A model generated the notes under the pieces. It had not been told where the DNA came from, did not search any database, and saw nothing but the letters and a program-made list of their open reading frames with translations. A stretch of 64,000 nucleotides of DNA from Streptomyces sp. NBC_01276 (GTDB lineage Bacteria; Actinomycetota; Actinomycetes; Streptomycetales; Streptomycetaceae). How positions within the stretch are numbered: position 1 is the first letter of the stretch; every line of letters begins with the position of its first letter. The DNA is taken from contig NZ_CP108442.1 in the NCBI RefSeq assembly GCF_041435355.1, positions 7,066,501 to 7,130,500 of the forward strand, in the 5' to 3' direction. This document shows positions 1 through 8,560 of the stretch, one piece after another. The translations under genes and the position numbers were made by a program.

Positions 1-834
1 CACCTCCGCGTGGAACCCGTACAGCTCCAGCAGCGGGGTCGCCCCCATCCCGTTGACCAGGGCCAGTACCGGCGCGTCCGCCGGGCCCGACTGCGCCAGG
101 TCCTCCAGTACGGCGCCCACCGCGAACTCCGCGATCTCCCGGGAGGTCATCATCGCGCGCCGTTCCCGGCCGGGCTCCCCGTGGATGCCGATGCCCAACT
201 CCAGCTCCCCGTCGGGGAGGTCGAAGGTCGGGCTGCCCTTGGCGGGGGTGGTGCAGGCGCTGAGCGCCACTCCGAAGCTGCGCGAGGACGCGTTGACCTG
301 ACGGGCGATCGCCGCGACCCGGTCCAGCGGGGCGCCCTCCTCGGCGGCCGCTCCGGCGATCTTCTCGACGAAGAGGGTGCCACCGGTGCCGCGCCGGCCC
401 GCCGTGTAGAGGCTGTCCGTGACGGCCACGTCGTCGTCGACCAGGACCTGTTCGACCCGCAGGCCGTCGTCCTCGGCCAGTTCCGCGGCCATCCGGAAGT
501 TGAGCACGTCGCCGGTGTAGTTCTTCACGACGAACAGCACGCCCTGCCCGGAGTCGACGGCGCCGGCCGCGCGCAGCATCTGGTCCGGCACCGGCGAGGT
601 GAAGACCTCCCCGGGGCAGGCGGCCGACAGCATCCCGTACCCGACGAAGCCGCCGTGCAGGGGTTCGTGCCCGGAGCCGCCGCCGGACACCAGTCCGACC
701 CGCCCGCCCTCGCGGGCGTCGCGGCGTACGACGAGCCGGTTCTCGACGTCCACGTCCAGTTCGGGATGTGCGGCCGCCATTCCGCGCAGGGCGTCGGCGA
801 CCACGGTGTCCGCGGTGTTGATCAGCATCCTCAT
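1..834 (-). CDS. dhaK: Dihydroxyacetone kinase subunit DhaK (3' end cut by window)
   Basis: DhaK binds dihydroxyacetone covalently through a histidine and presents it for phosphorylation by DhaL. The 278 residues seen begin MRMLINTADTVV and carry the family block SGGGSGHEPLHGGFVGYGM, a VKNYTGDVLNF stretch, and ALSACTTPAKG followed by ELGMGIHGEPG, all typical of DhaK. A full protein is about 330 residues, so roughly 50 C-terminal residues lie beyond base 1. The ATG at 834 has GGGAGA just upstream and overlaps the stop of the small upstream gene (ATGA), so the two are translationally coupled. DhaL and a phosphotransferase partner are expected beyond the window edge but cannot be seen. Confidence 0.92.
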   Translation of the reverse strand, partial: MRMLINTADTVVADALRGMAAAHPELDVDVENRLVVRRDAREGGRVGLVSGGGSGHEPLHGGFVGYGMLSAACPGEVFTSPVPDQMLRAAGAVDSGQGVLFVVKNYTGDVLNFRMAAELAEDDGLRVEQVLVDDDVAVTDSLYTAGRRGTGGTLFVEKIAGAAAEEGAPLDRVAAIARQVNASSRSFGVALSACTTPAKGSPTFDLPDGELELGIGIHGEPGRERRAMMTSREIAEFAVGAVLEDLAQSGPADAPVLALVNGMGATPLLELYGFHAEV

Positions 835-1175
835 GGTTCTCTCCCGGTGAGGTCGACGGTGTTCTCCACGACCGCCCGGCCCTTGCCGCCGCCGGGGGCG
901 ACGACCTCGATCAGGTGGTGGTCGAGGTGGCCCGTGATCATGGCTGCCATGAGGGAGGGGTACTCGCGCTGCAGGTTGGGGGCGAGTCCGCGGTCCCCGG
1001 GCACCTCCAGTACAGTCCTGTCACCTTGCTCCGGCAATGCGCAGGCGGACCGGACCGTGCGGACGAGGACCTCGAACCGCTCCCCGTCGAGGCGGTCCCG
1101 CAAGCCGTCCAGGCATGTTCCCGGGACGTCCGCCCCCCGGTCGTCGTCCGGATCCGGCGGTCGGTATCCGATCAC
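831..1175 (-). CDS. Small protein of unknown function coupled to dhaK
   Basis: A 114-residue protein with a GTG start at 1175, preceded by GAGAGGTGGGAAC. I do not recognise the family. It is hydrophilic, with an acidic N-terminus (PPDPDDDRGAD) and a C-terminal part containing GHLDHHLIEVV and GGGKGRAVVENTVDL. Its stop overlaps the dhaK start by four bases, which together with normal codon use is the main reason to regard it as real. A longer reading back to 1265 exists but would run through the AT-rich upstream region. The context suggests a role beside dihydroxyacetone phosphorylation, but no function can be assigned. Confidence 0.55.
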   Translation of the reverse strand: MIGYRPPDPDDDRGADVPGTCLDGLRDRLDGERFEVLVRTVRSACALPEQGDRTVLEVPGDRGLAPNLQREYPSLMAAMITGHLDHHLIEVVAPGGGKGRAVVENTVDLTGREP

Positions 1176-1318
1176 GTTCCCACCTCTCCCGGGCGGCCGT
1201 GTCCACTCGCAGTGTAGGCCGCGGGCCCCGCCCGGCGCGGGGTATGCCGTTCGCATATTCCGCACGAATACACTTTCGGTATTTTCCGGATGAATTCATC
1301 TTCTCCTCTCGTCCTACA

Positions 1319-1349
1319 TTGACAGTGCGCTGCGACCTGCGAGTTAATT
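1319..1349 (+). promoter_or_regulatory. Candidate promoter for terpene synthase operon
   Basis: TTGACA at 1319-1324 matches the -35 consensus exactly. TTAATT at 1344-1349 is a fair -10 at a spacing of 19 (GTTAAT gives 18). Transcription from here would leave a leader of about 180 bases before the ATG at 1540, and that leader contains the palindrome at 1471-1491. Inference only. Confidence 0.35.
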
Positions 1350-1470
1350 AGTTCAACGGTGGCCTGATGTGGTCGTGTGTCGGCGGGATCTGGTCGCTCC
1401 ATGACCGGTTCATTTCGGCAGCCACAGCCGGTCGCCGCGACAATGCCGCAGCAGAAGGGGTGTCTTCACG

Positions 1471-1491
1471 CGATCGCGACCGTCGCGATCG
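1471..1491. promoter_or_regulatory. Interrupted palindrome upstream of terpene synthase
   Basis: Perfect 9-base arms CGATCGCGA and TCGCGATCG are separated by CCG, about 49 bases upstream of the chosen start codon. It could be an operator for a dimeric regulator or a leader hairpin. The nearby LAL regulator is one candidate binder, but nothing in the sequence proves that. Confidence 0.4.
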
Positions 1492-1539
1492 TTCAGGTGA
1501 GCGGGTATTGGCGAATCGGACTCTTTCATGGGGGGATCA

Positions 1540-2577
1540 ATGGCCCAGCTCGATTCTTTCTCTGTTCCTGATTTTCACCTTCCCTTCGGGAATTCCAAAC
1601 ATCCCCTGGCCGCCCGCGCGAACGCCGAGGCCGTCACATGGGCGGTGCGCCACGAACTCGTCACCGATGCCGTGGACCAATTCGCGGGCATCGGGTTCGG
1701 TCATCTCGCCGGCCGGGTGAGCGGTGAGGTGCCGTACGAAACGGTCGTCCTGCTCGCCGAATGGATGGCGTGGTCGTTCGTTCTGGACGACCAGCACGAC
1801 CACCTCATCAGGACGGGTGAGGTCGCCGCCTGGCGGCCGGTGGCCGACGCGATAACCGAGCACCTGGCGACGGGATCGGGCGGGGGTGCGCGGGCCCGCC
1901 GCAACCCGCTGGTGAAGGGGTTCGTCGACGTGTGCGACCGGATCCTGGACGGGATGCCCGAGGGGCCCGCGGCCCGCTACCGGGCCCATGTCCCGCTCAT
2001 GCTGGGTTCCTTGGACCAGGAGGCCGGCAACCGCGGGGGCGAGGGCCGCCCGTCGGTCCGGGACTACATCCTGATGCGCCGTCACAGCTCGCAGATACTG
2101 CCGATGATGGACATGGTGGAGGCGGGGCTCGGCCTGGACGTGCCGCAGCGCATCCACGACCTGCCCGAGTACCGGGCGCTCGTCGCGAGCGCCCTGGACG
2201 TCATCTCCTGGGGCAACGACGTGTTCTCCCTCCCCAAGGAGCACTCCTGCGGGGACAACAACAACCTCGTCTCCCTCATCGCCGCCTGGGAGGGCTGCTC
2301 GCTCTCCGCGGCGGTCCGGGCGGTCGAGGTCCGCATCCAGGACCGGATCGAGGAGTACCTCGCCGGGGAGAGGCTGCTGACCGAGGCCCTGGACGCCCGC
2401 GGCGAGACCGATCCCCGGGTGCGCGACGCGGTCTCCCGGTGCGTGCGCAGCTACGAGGACTGGATCATCGGCGCGGATCTGTGGCAGCGTTACGAGTGCA
2501 CGCGGTACAGCGACGAACGGTTCGCGGCCGGGCTGGAGTCTGCGTACACCCGCCCCGGCCTGGTCTCGGTGGCATGA
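1540..2577 (+). CDS. Class I sesquiterpene synthase
   Basis: A 345-residue cytoplasmic terpene cyclase, the usual length for bacterial sesquiterpene synthases. The aspartate-rich Mg-binding motif DDQHD sits near residue 83 and the NSE triad NDVFSLPKE near residue 227. The C-terminal motif region RYECTRYSDERF follows. It should ionise farnesyl diphosphate and cyclise it. The product cannot be read from sequence. The overall look resembles pentalenene-type cyclases more than epi-isozizaene synthase. The ATG at 1540 is preferred over the in-frame ATG at 1528 because GGGGG lies just upstream of 1540. Its stop overlaps an in-frame ATG of the P450 gene, so the two form an operon. Confidence 0.9.
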   Translation: MAQLDSFSVPDFHLPFGNSKHPLAARANAEAVTWAVRHELVTDAVDQFAGIGFGHLAGRVSGEVPYETVVLLAEWMAWSFVLDDQHDHLIRTGEVAAWRPVADAITEHLATGSGGGARARRNPLVKGFVDVCDRILDGMPEGPAARYRAHVPLMLGSLDQEAGNRGGEGRPSVRDYILMRRHSSQILPMMDMVEAGLGLDVPQRIHDLPEYRALVASALDVISWGNDVFSLPKEHSCGDNNNLVSLIAAWEGCSLSAAVRAVEVRIQDRIEEYLAGERLLTEALDARGETDPRVRDAVSRCVRSYEDWIIGADLWQRYECTRYSDERFAAGLESAYTRPGLVSVA

Positions 2578-2591
2578 CAGGGAGTCGGTCC

Positions 2592-3944
2592 ATGGCACAG
2601 GCGGAGCAGCCCGGCTCTGTGGTCCCCGCACCCGTGGCTCCGGGGCGGTTACCGCTCCTGGGCCACGCGGTGCAGCTGTGGCGGCGGCCGATCGCCTTCC
2701 TGGAGTCCCTGCGGGAGCACGGGGAGGTCGTGCGCCTCGACATCGGCACCTGGCCCGTGTTCGTCCTCACGAGCCCGGAGCACGTCCACGACGTGCTCGT
2801 CCAGCAGGCGCAGCGGTTCGGGCGCGGCCGGGTCTTCGAGCGGCTGCGCCCCATGTTCGGCAACGGCATCGTGACCACCGACGGGGACTTCCACCGCAAG
2901 CAGCGCCGGATGATGCAGCCGGCCTTCCACCGCAACCACATATCCGAGTACGCCGAGGTGATGGGCCGCCAGGCCACGGCGATGTCCTCGTCGTGGACGT
3001 CCGGCCGCGAGGTCTCGATGGTCACCGAGACCCGCCGCTACGCCCTCTCCTCGGTCGCCGAGATGATCTTCTCGGGGGACCTGAGCCGGCCCGCCGTGGA
3101 GGAGGTCCACCGCTCGCTGCCCATCGTCCTGGAGGGCATGCTCGTACGCGCGGTCATGCCCAAGTCACTGGACCGGCTGCCCATTCCGCTCAACCGGAGG
3201 TTCGACTCCGCCGCCGCGCGGCTGCGCGGGATCATCGACCAGGTGATCGCGCAGTACGGGTCCGACGGCGAGGAGCGGCACGACCTGCTGTCGCTGCTGC
3301 TGTCGAGCGTGGACGCCGAGACGGGCGCGGGGATGACTCCCGAGCAGGTGCGCGACGAGGTGATCGCCATCATGTTCGCCGGTACGGAGACCTCGGCGAC
3401 CACCCTGGCCTGGACCTTCCACGAACTCGGCCGGCACCCCGAGGTGCAGGAGCGGCTCCGGGCCGAGGTCGACGAGGTGGTGGGCGAGGGCCCGGTCCGC
3501 GCCGAGGACCTGGCGCGGCTGACGTACGCGCACGACGTGTTCCAGGAGGCGCTGCGCCTGCATTCGCCCCTGCTCTTCACCCGGCGCGCCCTCGCCCCGC
3601 TCACGCTCGGCGGGGTCGCCATTCCGGCCGGGGCCGAACTGGCCTACAGCCCGTACGCGCTGCACCGTGACCCCGCCCTCTTCCCGGACCCCACGGTCTT
3701 CGACCCGGACCGCTGGCGCAAGGACGCGGGGGAACGGCCGCGCGACCACCGGTACGTCCCGTTCGGGGCGGGTCAGCACAAGTGCATCGGCGACACGTTC
3801 GCGGTGGCGGAGATCCTGACGGCCCTGGCCACCGTGTCGTCACGCTGGCACCTGACCCCGGCCCCGGGCGTCACGGTGCGTGAGGTTCCGGCGGGCATTC
3901 CCCAGCCGAGTGAACTCCCGATGATTCCTATAGCCCGGCGTTGA
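2592..3944 (+). CDS. Cytochrome P450, terpene-cluster type
   Basis: A 450-residue P450 with all the hallmarks: I-helix AGTETS (near residue 263), ExxR motif EALR (near 319) and heme loop FGAGQHKCIG with the axial Cys near residue 398. It should hydroxylate or oxidise the product of the upstream cyclase, as in pentalenene and albaflavenone pathways. The ATG at 2592 has GGGAG seven bases upstream; a second in-frame ATG at 2574 forms an ATGA overlap with the cyclase stop and is the alternative start. No ferredoxin gene is adjacent, so redox partners must come from elsewhere in the genome. Confidence 0.93.
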   Translation: MAQAEQPGSVVPAPVAPGRLPLLGHAVQLWRRPIAFLESLREHGEVVRLDIGTWPVFVLTSPEHVHDVLVQQAQRFGRGRVFERLRPMFGNGIVTTDGDFHRKQRRMMQPAFHRNHISEYAEVMGRQATAMSSSWTSGREVSMVTETRRYALSSVAEMIFSGDLSRPAVEEVHRSLPIVLEGMLVRAVMPKSLDRLPIPLNRRFDSAAARLRGIIDQVIAQYGSDGEERHDLLSLLLSSVDAETGAGMTPEQVRDEVIAIMFAGTETSATTLAWTFHELGRHPEVQERLRAEVDEVVGEGPVRAEDLARLTYAHDVFQEALRLHSPLLFTRRALAPLTLGGVAIPAGAELAYSPYALHRDPALFPDPTVFDPDRWRKDAGERPRDHRYVPFGAGQHKCIGDTFAVAEILTALATVSSRWHLTPAPGVTVREVPAGIPQPSELPMIPIARR

Positions 3945-4049
3945 CGAAATCCGATCGTTCTTGTTCGTTTCTAGACGGATTTACGTCAAATGCTGAGCAT
4001 CACACCGCAATGAAGCCGACCGATAGTACAGCATTGTCCCCGTAAGAGT

Positions 4050-4092
4050 GGCGAGATGCCTCAATATTAAGTTTAAGCAGCAACATCTCGCC
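4050..4092 (+). promoter_or_regulatory. Inverted repeat in the leader of the LAL regulator
   Basis: Perfect 9-base arms GGCGAGATG (4050-4058) and CATCTCGCC (4084-4092) flank a 25-base AT-rich spacer. It lies 44 bases upstream of the regulator start. It could be an autoregulatory operator or a leader hairpin that exposes an AT-rich loop. The surrounding 190 bases between the P450 and this regulator are notably AT-rich. Confidence 0.4.
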
Positions 4093-4135
4093 CCCGGGGC
4101 CGTACACTCGGCCGCACGCGCAGGAGGGGGCAGGA

Positions 4136-7039
4136 ATGTCACATGTCACGGAACCGAGAGGGTGGGCCCCCGCGCCCCTCCTCGAGCGGGAATCCGAAAT
4201 TCTGGCGATCCATCGCGCGGTGGACGAACTCTTCGGTGTCTCGGACACCGGTTCGCCCACCCGCCGCGGAGGCGTCCTGACCTTCGCCGGGTCGGGCGGC
4301 ATAGGCAAGACCACCCTGCTGGGCGAGGCCCGTCGGCACGCCGCCGACCGCGGCTGCACCGTGCTCTTCGCACGGGGCGGCGAGCAGGAGAAGCAGGTCC
4401 CGTTCCACGTCATGCGCCAGCTGATCCAGCCGACGTTCGCCGCCCTTAGCGAGCAGGAGCGGCTCGACGTCCTCGGCAGCTGGCACGGCATCGTCGCCCC
4501 GGCACTCGGCCTGACGGCCTCCGCCAAGGGCCGTACAGCGCCCGACCCCCAAGGCGTCCGGGACGGCCTGGACTGGGTCGTGACGCATTTAGCGGTACGC
4601 AGCGGCGCGCCCGTCGTCCTGATCCTCGACGACGCGCACTGGGCCGACGCCGAATCCCTGGCGTGGCTGGCCGCCTTCGCGGCGCGGGCCGAGGAGCTGG
4701 CCATGCTGATCATGGTGGCCTGCCGGCCCGACGAGATCCCTTCGGACGCCGCCCCGCTGCGCGCCCTGATGGGCCGCCAGGGGACCCGCCCGCACGAACT
4801 GGCCCCGCTCACCACGAGCGCCGTGGCCCGCATCGTGCGCGAGGCCCTCGGCGAGAGCGCCGACGACGTGTTCTGCCGGGAATGCTGGGCGATCACCGGA
4901 GGCAACCCCTTCGAGGTCGTCGAACTGGGCATGAAGGGCCGCGACCGCGGTCTCAAACCGCACCAGGACAACATCCCCCAGCTGCGCGACCTGGCCTCCG
5001 CCGTCAAGGGCAGCGGCCTGATCGAGCGCCTCGAACAGCTCGGGCCCTCCACCGTCCGGCTGGCCTGGGCCGCCGCCGTCCTCGGCAACGCGGTCCCGGT
5101 CGGCATCGTCGGGGGCGTCGCGGCGCTCGGCGAGGCACAGGCCGCCGACGCCATCGACCAGCTGCACAACGCGCGCATCCTCACCGTCCTGACCAGCGTG
5201 CAGCGCAAGGAGGTCGTGGAGTTCTTCCACCCCCTCATCGCCACCGCCGTCTACCGCTCGATCCCGCCCGGCGTGCGCGTCGGCATGCACGGGATGGCCG
5301 CACAGGCCCTGGTCGACGACGGGCACGGCCCCACGGCCGCGGCCCGCCACCTGCTGGAGATGCACCCCGAGGGCGACCCCTGGGTGGTGCAGCAGCTGCG
5401 CCGGGCCGCGCGGGAGAGCTTCTCCGCGGGAGCGCCCGACGCCGCGCGGCGCTACCTGGCGCGGGCACTGCGCGAACCGCCCGAGGCCGAACACCGAGCC
5501 GGGGTGCTCTTCGAACTCGGCTCCGCCAACCTCCTGCACGACCCGGTGACCACCATCAACCAGCTCAGGACGGCACTGGAGGAACCCAGTACCGCGCCGG
5601 AGCTCCGCGAGGCGATCACGTACCGGCTCGCCCAGGCCCTCGGCCACACCGGGCAGCTGGCGCAGGCCGCCGAACTCCTCGCGGAGGAGGCCCGGCACGC
5701 GACGAGCTCCCGCACCCGGCTGCGCATGCAGGCCGAACAGTTCAAGTGGAACTCCGTCCGGGTCGACGAGGAGAACTCGCCCGCCCGGTCCCGGCTGCTC
5801 GTCCAGTTCGCGAAGCGGATCGTCGGCCGGGGCCTGGCCGAGCGGCACATCCTGGGCCTGCGCGCCTGGGACGCCGCCCTGCGCGGCGAACCCGTCGCCA
5901 CCGCCCTGGACTACGCGGAGCAGGCGCTGGACGGAGGAATGAGCTGGACCGACCAGGACTTCGGTTTCGAGGTCCCGGCCGTCGTGGCCCTCACCCTCAT
6001 GTACTGCGACCAGCCGGGCCGCGCCGAGGAACTCTTCAACACCGCCATCGTGGAGTTCGAGGCGAAGGGCTGGCGCGGCGCCCACCTGTCGTTCGTCTAC
6101 ACGCTGCTCGGCTACATCCGTTACCGGCGCGGACGCCTCGCGGAGGCCGAGGACTTCGTCCGCAGCGGCCTGCAGATCGCCGACCGCATCGGGCACGACA
6201 TCCCGGCCCAGTGGTACGCGATCGGCACCCTCATCGAGACGCTGCTCGCCCGCGGGAACGTCGCCGAGGCCCGGCAGGTCGCCCGCACCTACAAGCTGGC
6301 CGACGGATTTCCCCCGGCGGTCGTCTACCCCGACCCGCAAGCCGTGTGGGGCAAGCTGCTCCTGGCCCAGGGCCGCATCGAGGAGGCGGAGCACCACCTG
6401 TCCGCCGCCGGGAAGCGGCTCGACCTGCGCGGCACGCGGAACCCGTCGTGGAGCCCCTGGCAGCTCGACCTGGCCCTCGCCCAGCTCACGCACGACACCG
6501 AACTGGCCGCCGCCACGGCGGCCGAAGCGGTCGTGCGCGCCCGCGCGTTCGGAGCGTCCAGCGTGATCGGCCACGCCCTGCGCGTCGCGGCGGCGGCATC
6601 CGAGCCCGCCCGTGCCGCGGTCCTGCTCAAGGAGGCCGTGGACCACCTCGACCAGTCCCCGGCCGCCGCCGAACTGGCGCACGCGCTGATCGACCACGGG
6701 ACGGCCCTGCACACCCTGGGCGACCCGCACCAGGCGGCGCAGCAGCTCTACCGGGGCATGGAAACCGCCGCCGCCTGCGGTGCGGAGGTCCTGGTGGACC
6801 GGGCCCGTGCCCAGCTCGCCTCGGCCGGGCTGCGTCCCCGCCGGCTGTACACCTCAGAGCAGGACAGTCTGACGGTCGCCGAGCACGCGGCGGCGCGCCA
6901 TGCCGCCCGGGGCCTGGACAACGCGGCGATCGCCAAGGAGTTGCAGGCCGACCCCCGGGCGGTACCGGAACTGCTGTCCGCGGTCTTCACCAAACTGGGC
7001 ACCGACCGGCTCGGACTGGGCCGGGCCCTCCGGGACTGA
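4136..7039 (+). CDS. LAL-family (LuxR/AAA) transcriptional regulator with one TTA codon
   Basis: A 967-residue STAND-type regulator. The N-terminal ATPase carries Walker A AGSGGIGKTT (near residue 51) and Walker B VVLILDDAHWAD (near 160). A long helical TPR-like middle region follows, and the last ~60 residues form a degenerate LuxR helix-turn-helix (LTVAEHAAARHAARGLDNAAIAKEL). Such proteins usually activate secondary metabolite genes, and the terpene operon lies immediately upstream on the same strand. Leucine 152 is encoded by TTA (4589-4591). I found no other in-frame TTA in the intact genes of the window, so translation probably depends on the bldA tRNA. The start is preceded by AGGAGGGGG. 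The HTH is weaker than usual, so DNA binding is inferred. Confidence 0.88.
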   Translation: MSHVTEPRGWAPAPLLERESEILAIHRAVDELFGVSDTGSPTRRGGVLTFAGSGGIGKTTLLGEARRHAADRGCTVLFARGGEQEKQVPFHVMRQLIQPTFAALSEQERLDVLGSWHGIVAPALGLTASAKGRTAPDPQGVRDGLDWVVTHLAVRSGAPVVLILDDAHWADAESLAWLAAFAARAEELAMLIMVACRPDEIPSDAAPLRALMGRQGTRPHELAPLTTSAVARIVREALGESADDVFCRECWAITGGNPFEVVELGMKGRDRGLKPHQDNIPQLRDLASAVKGSGLIERLEQLGPSTVRLAWAAAVLGNAVPVGIVGGVAALGEAQAADAIDQLHNARILTVLTSVQRKEVVEFFHPLIATAVYRSIPPGVRVGMHGMAAQALVDDGHGPTAAARHLLEMHPEGDPWVVQQLRRAARESFSAGAPDAARRYLARALREPPEAEHRAGVLFELGSANLLHDPVTTINQLRTALEEPSTAPELREAITYRLAQALGHTGQLAQAAELLAEEARHATSSRTRLRMQAEQFKWNSVRVDEENSPARSRLLVQFAKRIVGRGLAERHILGLRAWDAALRGEPVATALDYAEQALDGGMSWTDQDFGFEVPAVVALTLMYCDQPGRAEELFNTAIVEFEAKGWRGAHLSFVYTLLGYIRYRRGRLAEAEDFVRSGLQIADRIGHDIPAQWYAIGTLIETLLARGNVAEARQVARTYKLADGFPPAVVYPDPQAVWGKLLLAQGRIEEAEHHLSAAGKRLDLRGTRNPSWSPWQLDLALAQLTHDTELAAATAAEAVVRARAFGASSVIGHALRVAAAASEPARAAVLLKEAVDHLDQSPAAAELAHALIDHGTALHTLGDPHQAAQQLYRGMETAAACGAEVLVDRARAQLASAGLRPRRLYTSEQDSLTVAEHAAARHAARGLDNAAIAKELQADPRAVPELLSAVFTKLGTDRLGLGRALRD

Positions 7040-7076
7040 CCGGGGGCCGGGACCACCGGCCGGCCGCAAGGGGAGG

Positions 7077-7109
7077 GCGGGCCGCCGCGACACGCGCGCG
7101 GCGGCCCGC
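7077..7109. terminator. Bidirectional hairpin terminator
   Basis: A 13-base perfect stem (GCGGGCCGCCGCG with its complement) and a 7-base loop lie between the convergent LAL regulator and SUKH-4 gene. There is no U-tract, as is common in Streptomyces. Confidence 0.6.
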
Positions 7110-7124
7110 CGACCCCGCCGGCGC

Positions 7125-8444
7125 TCAGTAGCCGTACACGGTCAGCTCGGTGATCGACGCGAAGACGTGCTCCCACAGCTCCTGTGCGGGGCCCGGCTCC
7201 AGGGCGGCCGGCTCCAGGGCGGCGATCTCGTCGTTGAAGTCCCCGATGCCGTCCTCGCCCGGGTAGGGGTACCAGCAGGCCCCCATGTACCGGCGGACGG
7301 CCTCCAGCAGCCTGACGAAGGTCTCCGTGTCGCGGGCGAGGCCGAACGGTTCCTCCTCGTTGCGGGACACGAGGACCTCGCCCGTCCCCGCGTCGACCAG
7401 CACCCGGCCCTCGTCCCCGTAGCCCAGCCCGAAGGAGCCCAGACAGAGGAGGCCCTCCGGGTCCTCCGGGGCCCGTACGGGGCCCTCGTCCCCGAAGCCC
7501 AGCTCGAAGGAGGTCACCCCCGCGCCCCAGTGGCGGGGCATGCCGACACGGGTCAGCAGCTCCCGGGTCGGGGCGTGCGTCAGGGCGGCGGGCAGCGCGG
7601 ACTCCGCCAGCCGTTGCACGTGCCCGGCGCCGAAGACCCCGTCCAGCCGGGCGGCGTCCAGCGGGGAGTCGGCCGGTGTCGGGTCCAGGAACCACGGCTC
7701 GCCGTCCCCCTCCTCCCAGGAAGCGGTGTCGGCTCCGCCGGTGGGCCAGTCGGTCACCGCCGGGTTGCGCTCGGCGACCAGCACCCCGCGCGCCTCGGCG
7801 AGCAGGAACCGGCCCCCGCCGAGGGCCAGGGGCTCCTCCCAGGTCCCGGGGCACCGGAGCGCCCAGGCCCCTTCCTCGCCGTCGAAGAGGAACGGTTCCG
7901 CCTCTTCGGCCTCCCCGGTCCGGGCCACGTACGTCCCGTCGGCCGGTGGCGGGCACGGCGTGCCGGTGGCCAGGTCGAACCAGCGGTCGGCGGTCCAGAT
8001 CGCCCACACCTTGAGCAGCGGTCCGTCCCCGGTGCCCCGCGCGTCGTCGAAGACCTCGGCGCTCCGGTCCCCGCTGAGGTTCGGATCGGCCCGGTGGGCG
8101 CCGACCGGACGCCACCAGGCCCACACGGTCCGCCACGGCATCCCGGGCTCGGCGGCCGCGACCTCGTCGGCGTAGGCGTCCCGGCCCAGCACCTTCGCGG
8201 CGAAGTGCAGCCACGAGGCGAACTCGGCGCGTGAGACCTCCTCGCGCCCGAACACGGCCTCGGCCTGGGTGAACACCTCGCGCCCCACCCCGCCGGCCGA
8301 TCCGGCGAGGGCGCGGGCGCGGTCGGGGCCGGCCTCCAGCAGGGCCGCGGGCGAGGCGAAGGGGGAGACGGCGGAACCGGGGGACACAACGGTGTCAAGA
8401 TCGTCACGAAGCATGGGGGCCATGGTGCCACCGGCCACCGACAC
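7125..8444 (-). CDS. SUKH-4 family immunity-like protein
   Basis: A protein of up to 439 residues whose C-terminal half (THAPTRELLTRVGMPRHWG onward, with FGLGYGDEGRVLVDAGTGEVL and TETFVRLLEAVRRYMG) matches the SUKH-4 immunity fold. Members neutralise secreted polymorphic toxins such as nucleases. No toxin gene lies next to it, so it is either an orphan immunity gene or has drifted in function. The N-terminal 200 residues are rich in Trp and acidic residues and may be a second SUKH-like domain. The GTG at 8444 is uncertain; in-frame ATGs at 8423 and 8414 are plausible and would shorten it slightly. It is convergent with the LAL regulator. Confidence 0.65.
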   Translation of the reverse strand: MSVAGGTMAPMLRDDLDTVVSPGSAVSPFASPAALLEAGPDRARALAGSAGGVGREVFTQAEAVFGREEVSRAEFASWLHFAAKVLGRDAYADEVAAAEPGMPWRTVWAWWRPVGAHRADPNLSGDRSAEVFDDARGTGDGPLLKVWAIWTADRWFDLATGTPCPPPADGTYVARTGEAEEAEPFLFDGEEGAWALRCPGTWEEPLALGGGRFLLAEARGVLVAERNPAVTDWPTGGADTASWEEGDGEPWFLDPTPADSPLDAARLDGVFGAGHVQRLAESALPAALTHAPTRELLTRVGMPRHWGAGVTSFELGFGDEGPVRAPEDPEGLLCLGSFGLGYGDEGRVLVDAGTGEVLVSRNEEEPFGLARDTETFVRLLEAVRRYMGACWYPYPGEDGIGDFNDEIAALEPAALEPGPAQELWEHVFASITELTVYGY

Positions 8445-8560
8445 TGCTCCGCGGGGTGCCGCCCCGTCCCCGGCACTCCCGCCGACGTCAACCGGGAGCG
8501 TTCTTTCACTCGAACGGCGGATCGGCCAATCCGCCGGACCGGTGGCCCCGAAGACCCGTT

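Larger units (their letters stand above)
1176..1539. other. Divergent intergenic region, dhaK side to terpene synthase
   Basis: A 364-base gap separates the dhaK operon (minus) from the terpene synthase (plus). It is unusually AT-rich for this genome between about 1255 and 1355. It holds a promoter-like element and a perfect interrupted palindrome, both listed separately. No convincing open reading frame was found. Confidence 0.6.

Noticed and set aside
4589..6730. A 713-codon minus-strand frame opposite the LAL regulator
   Set aside because: Shadow frame with no recognisable motifs. Its stop is created by the TTA codon of the real gene.
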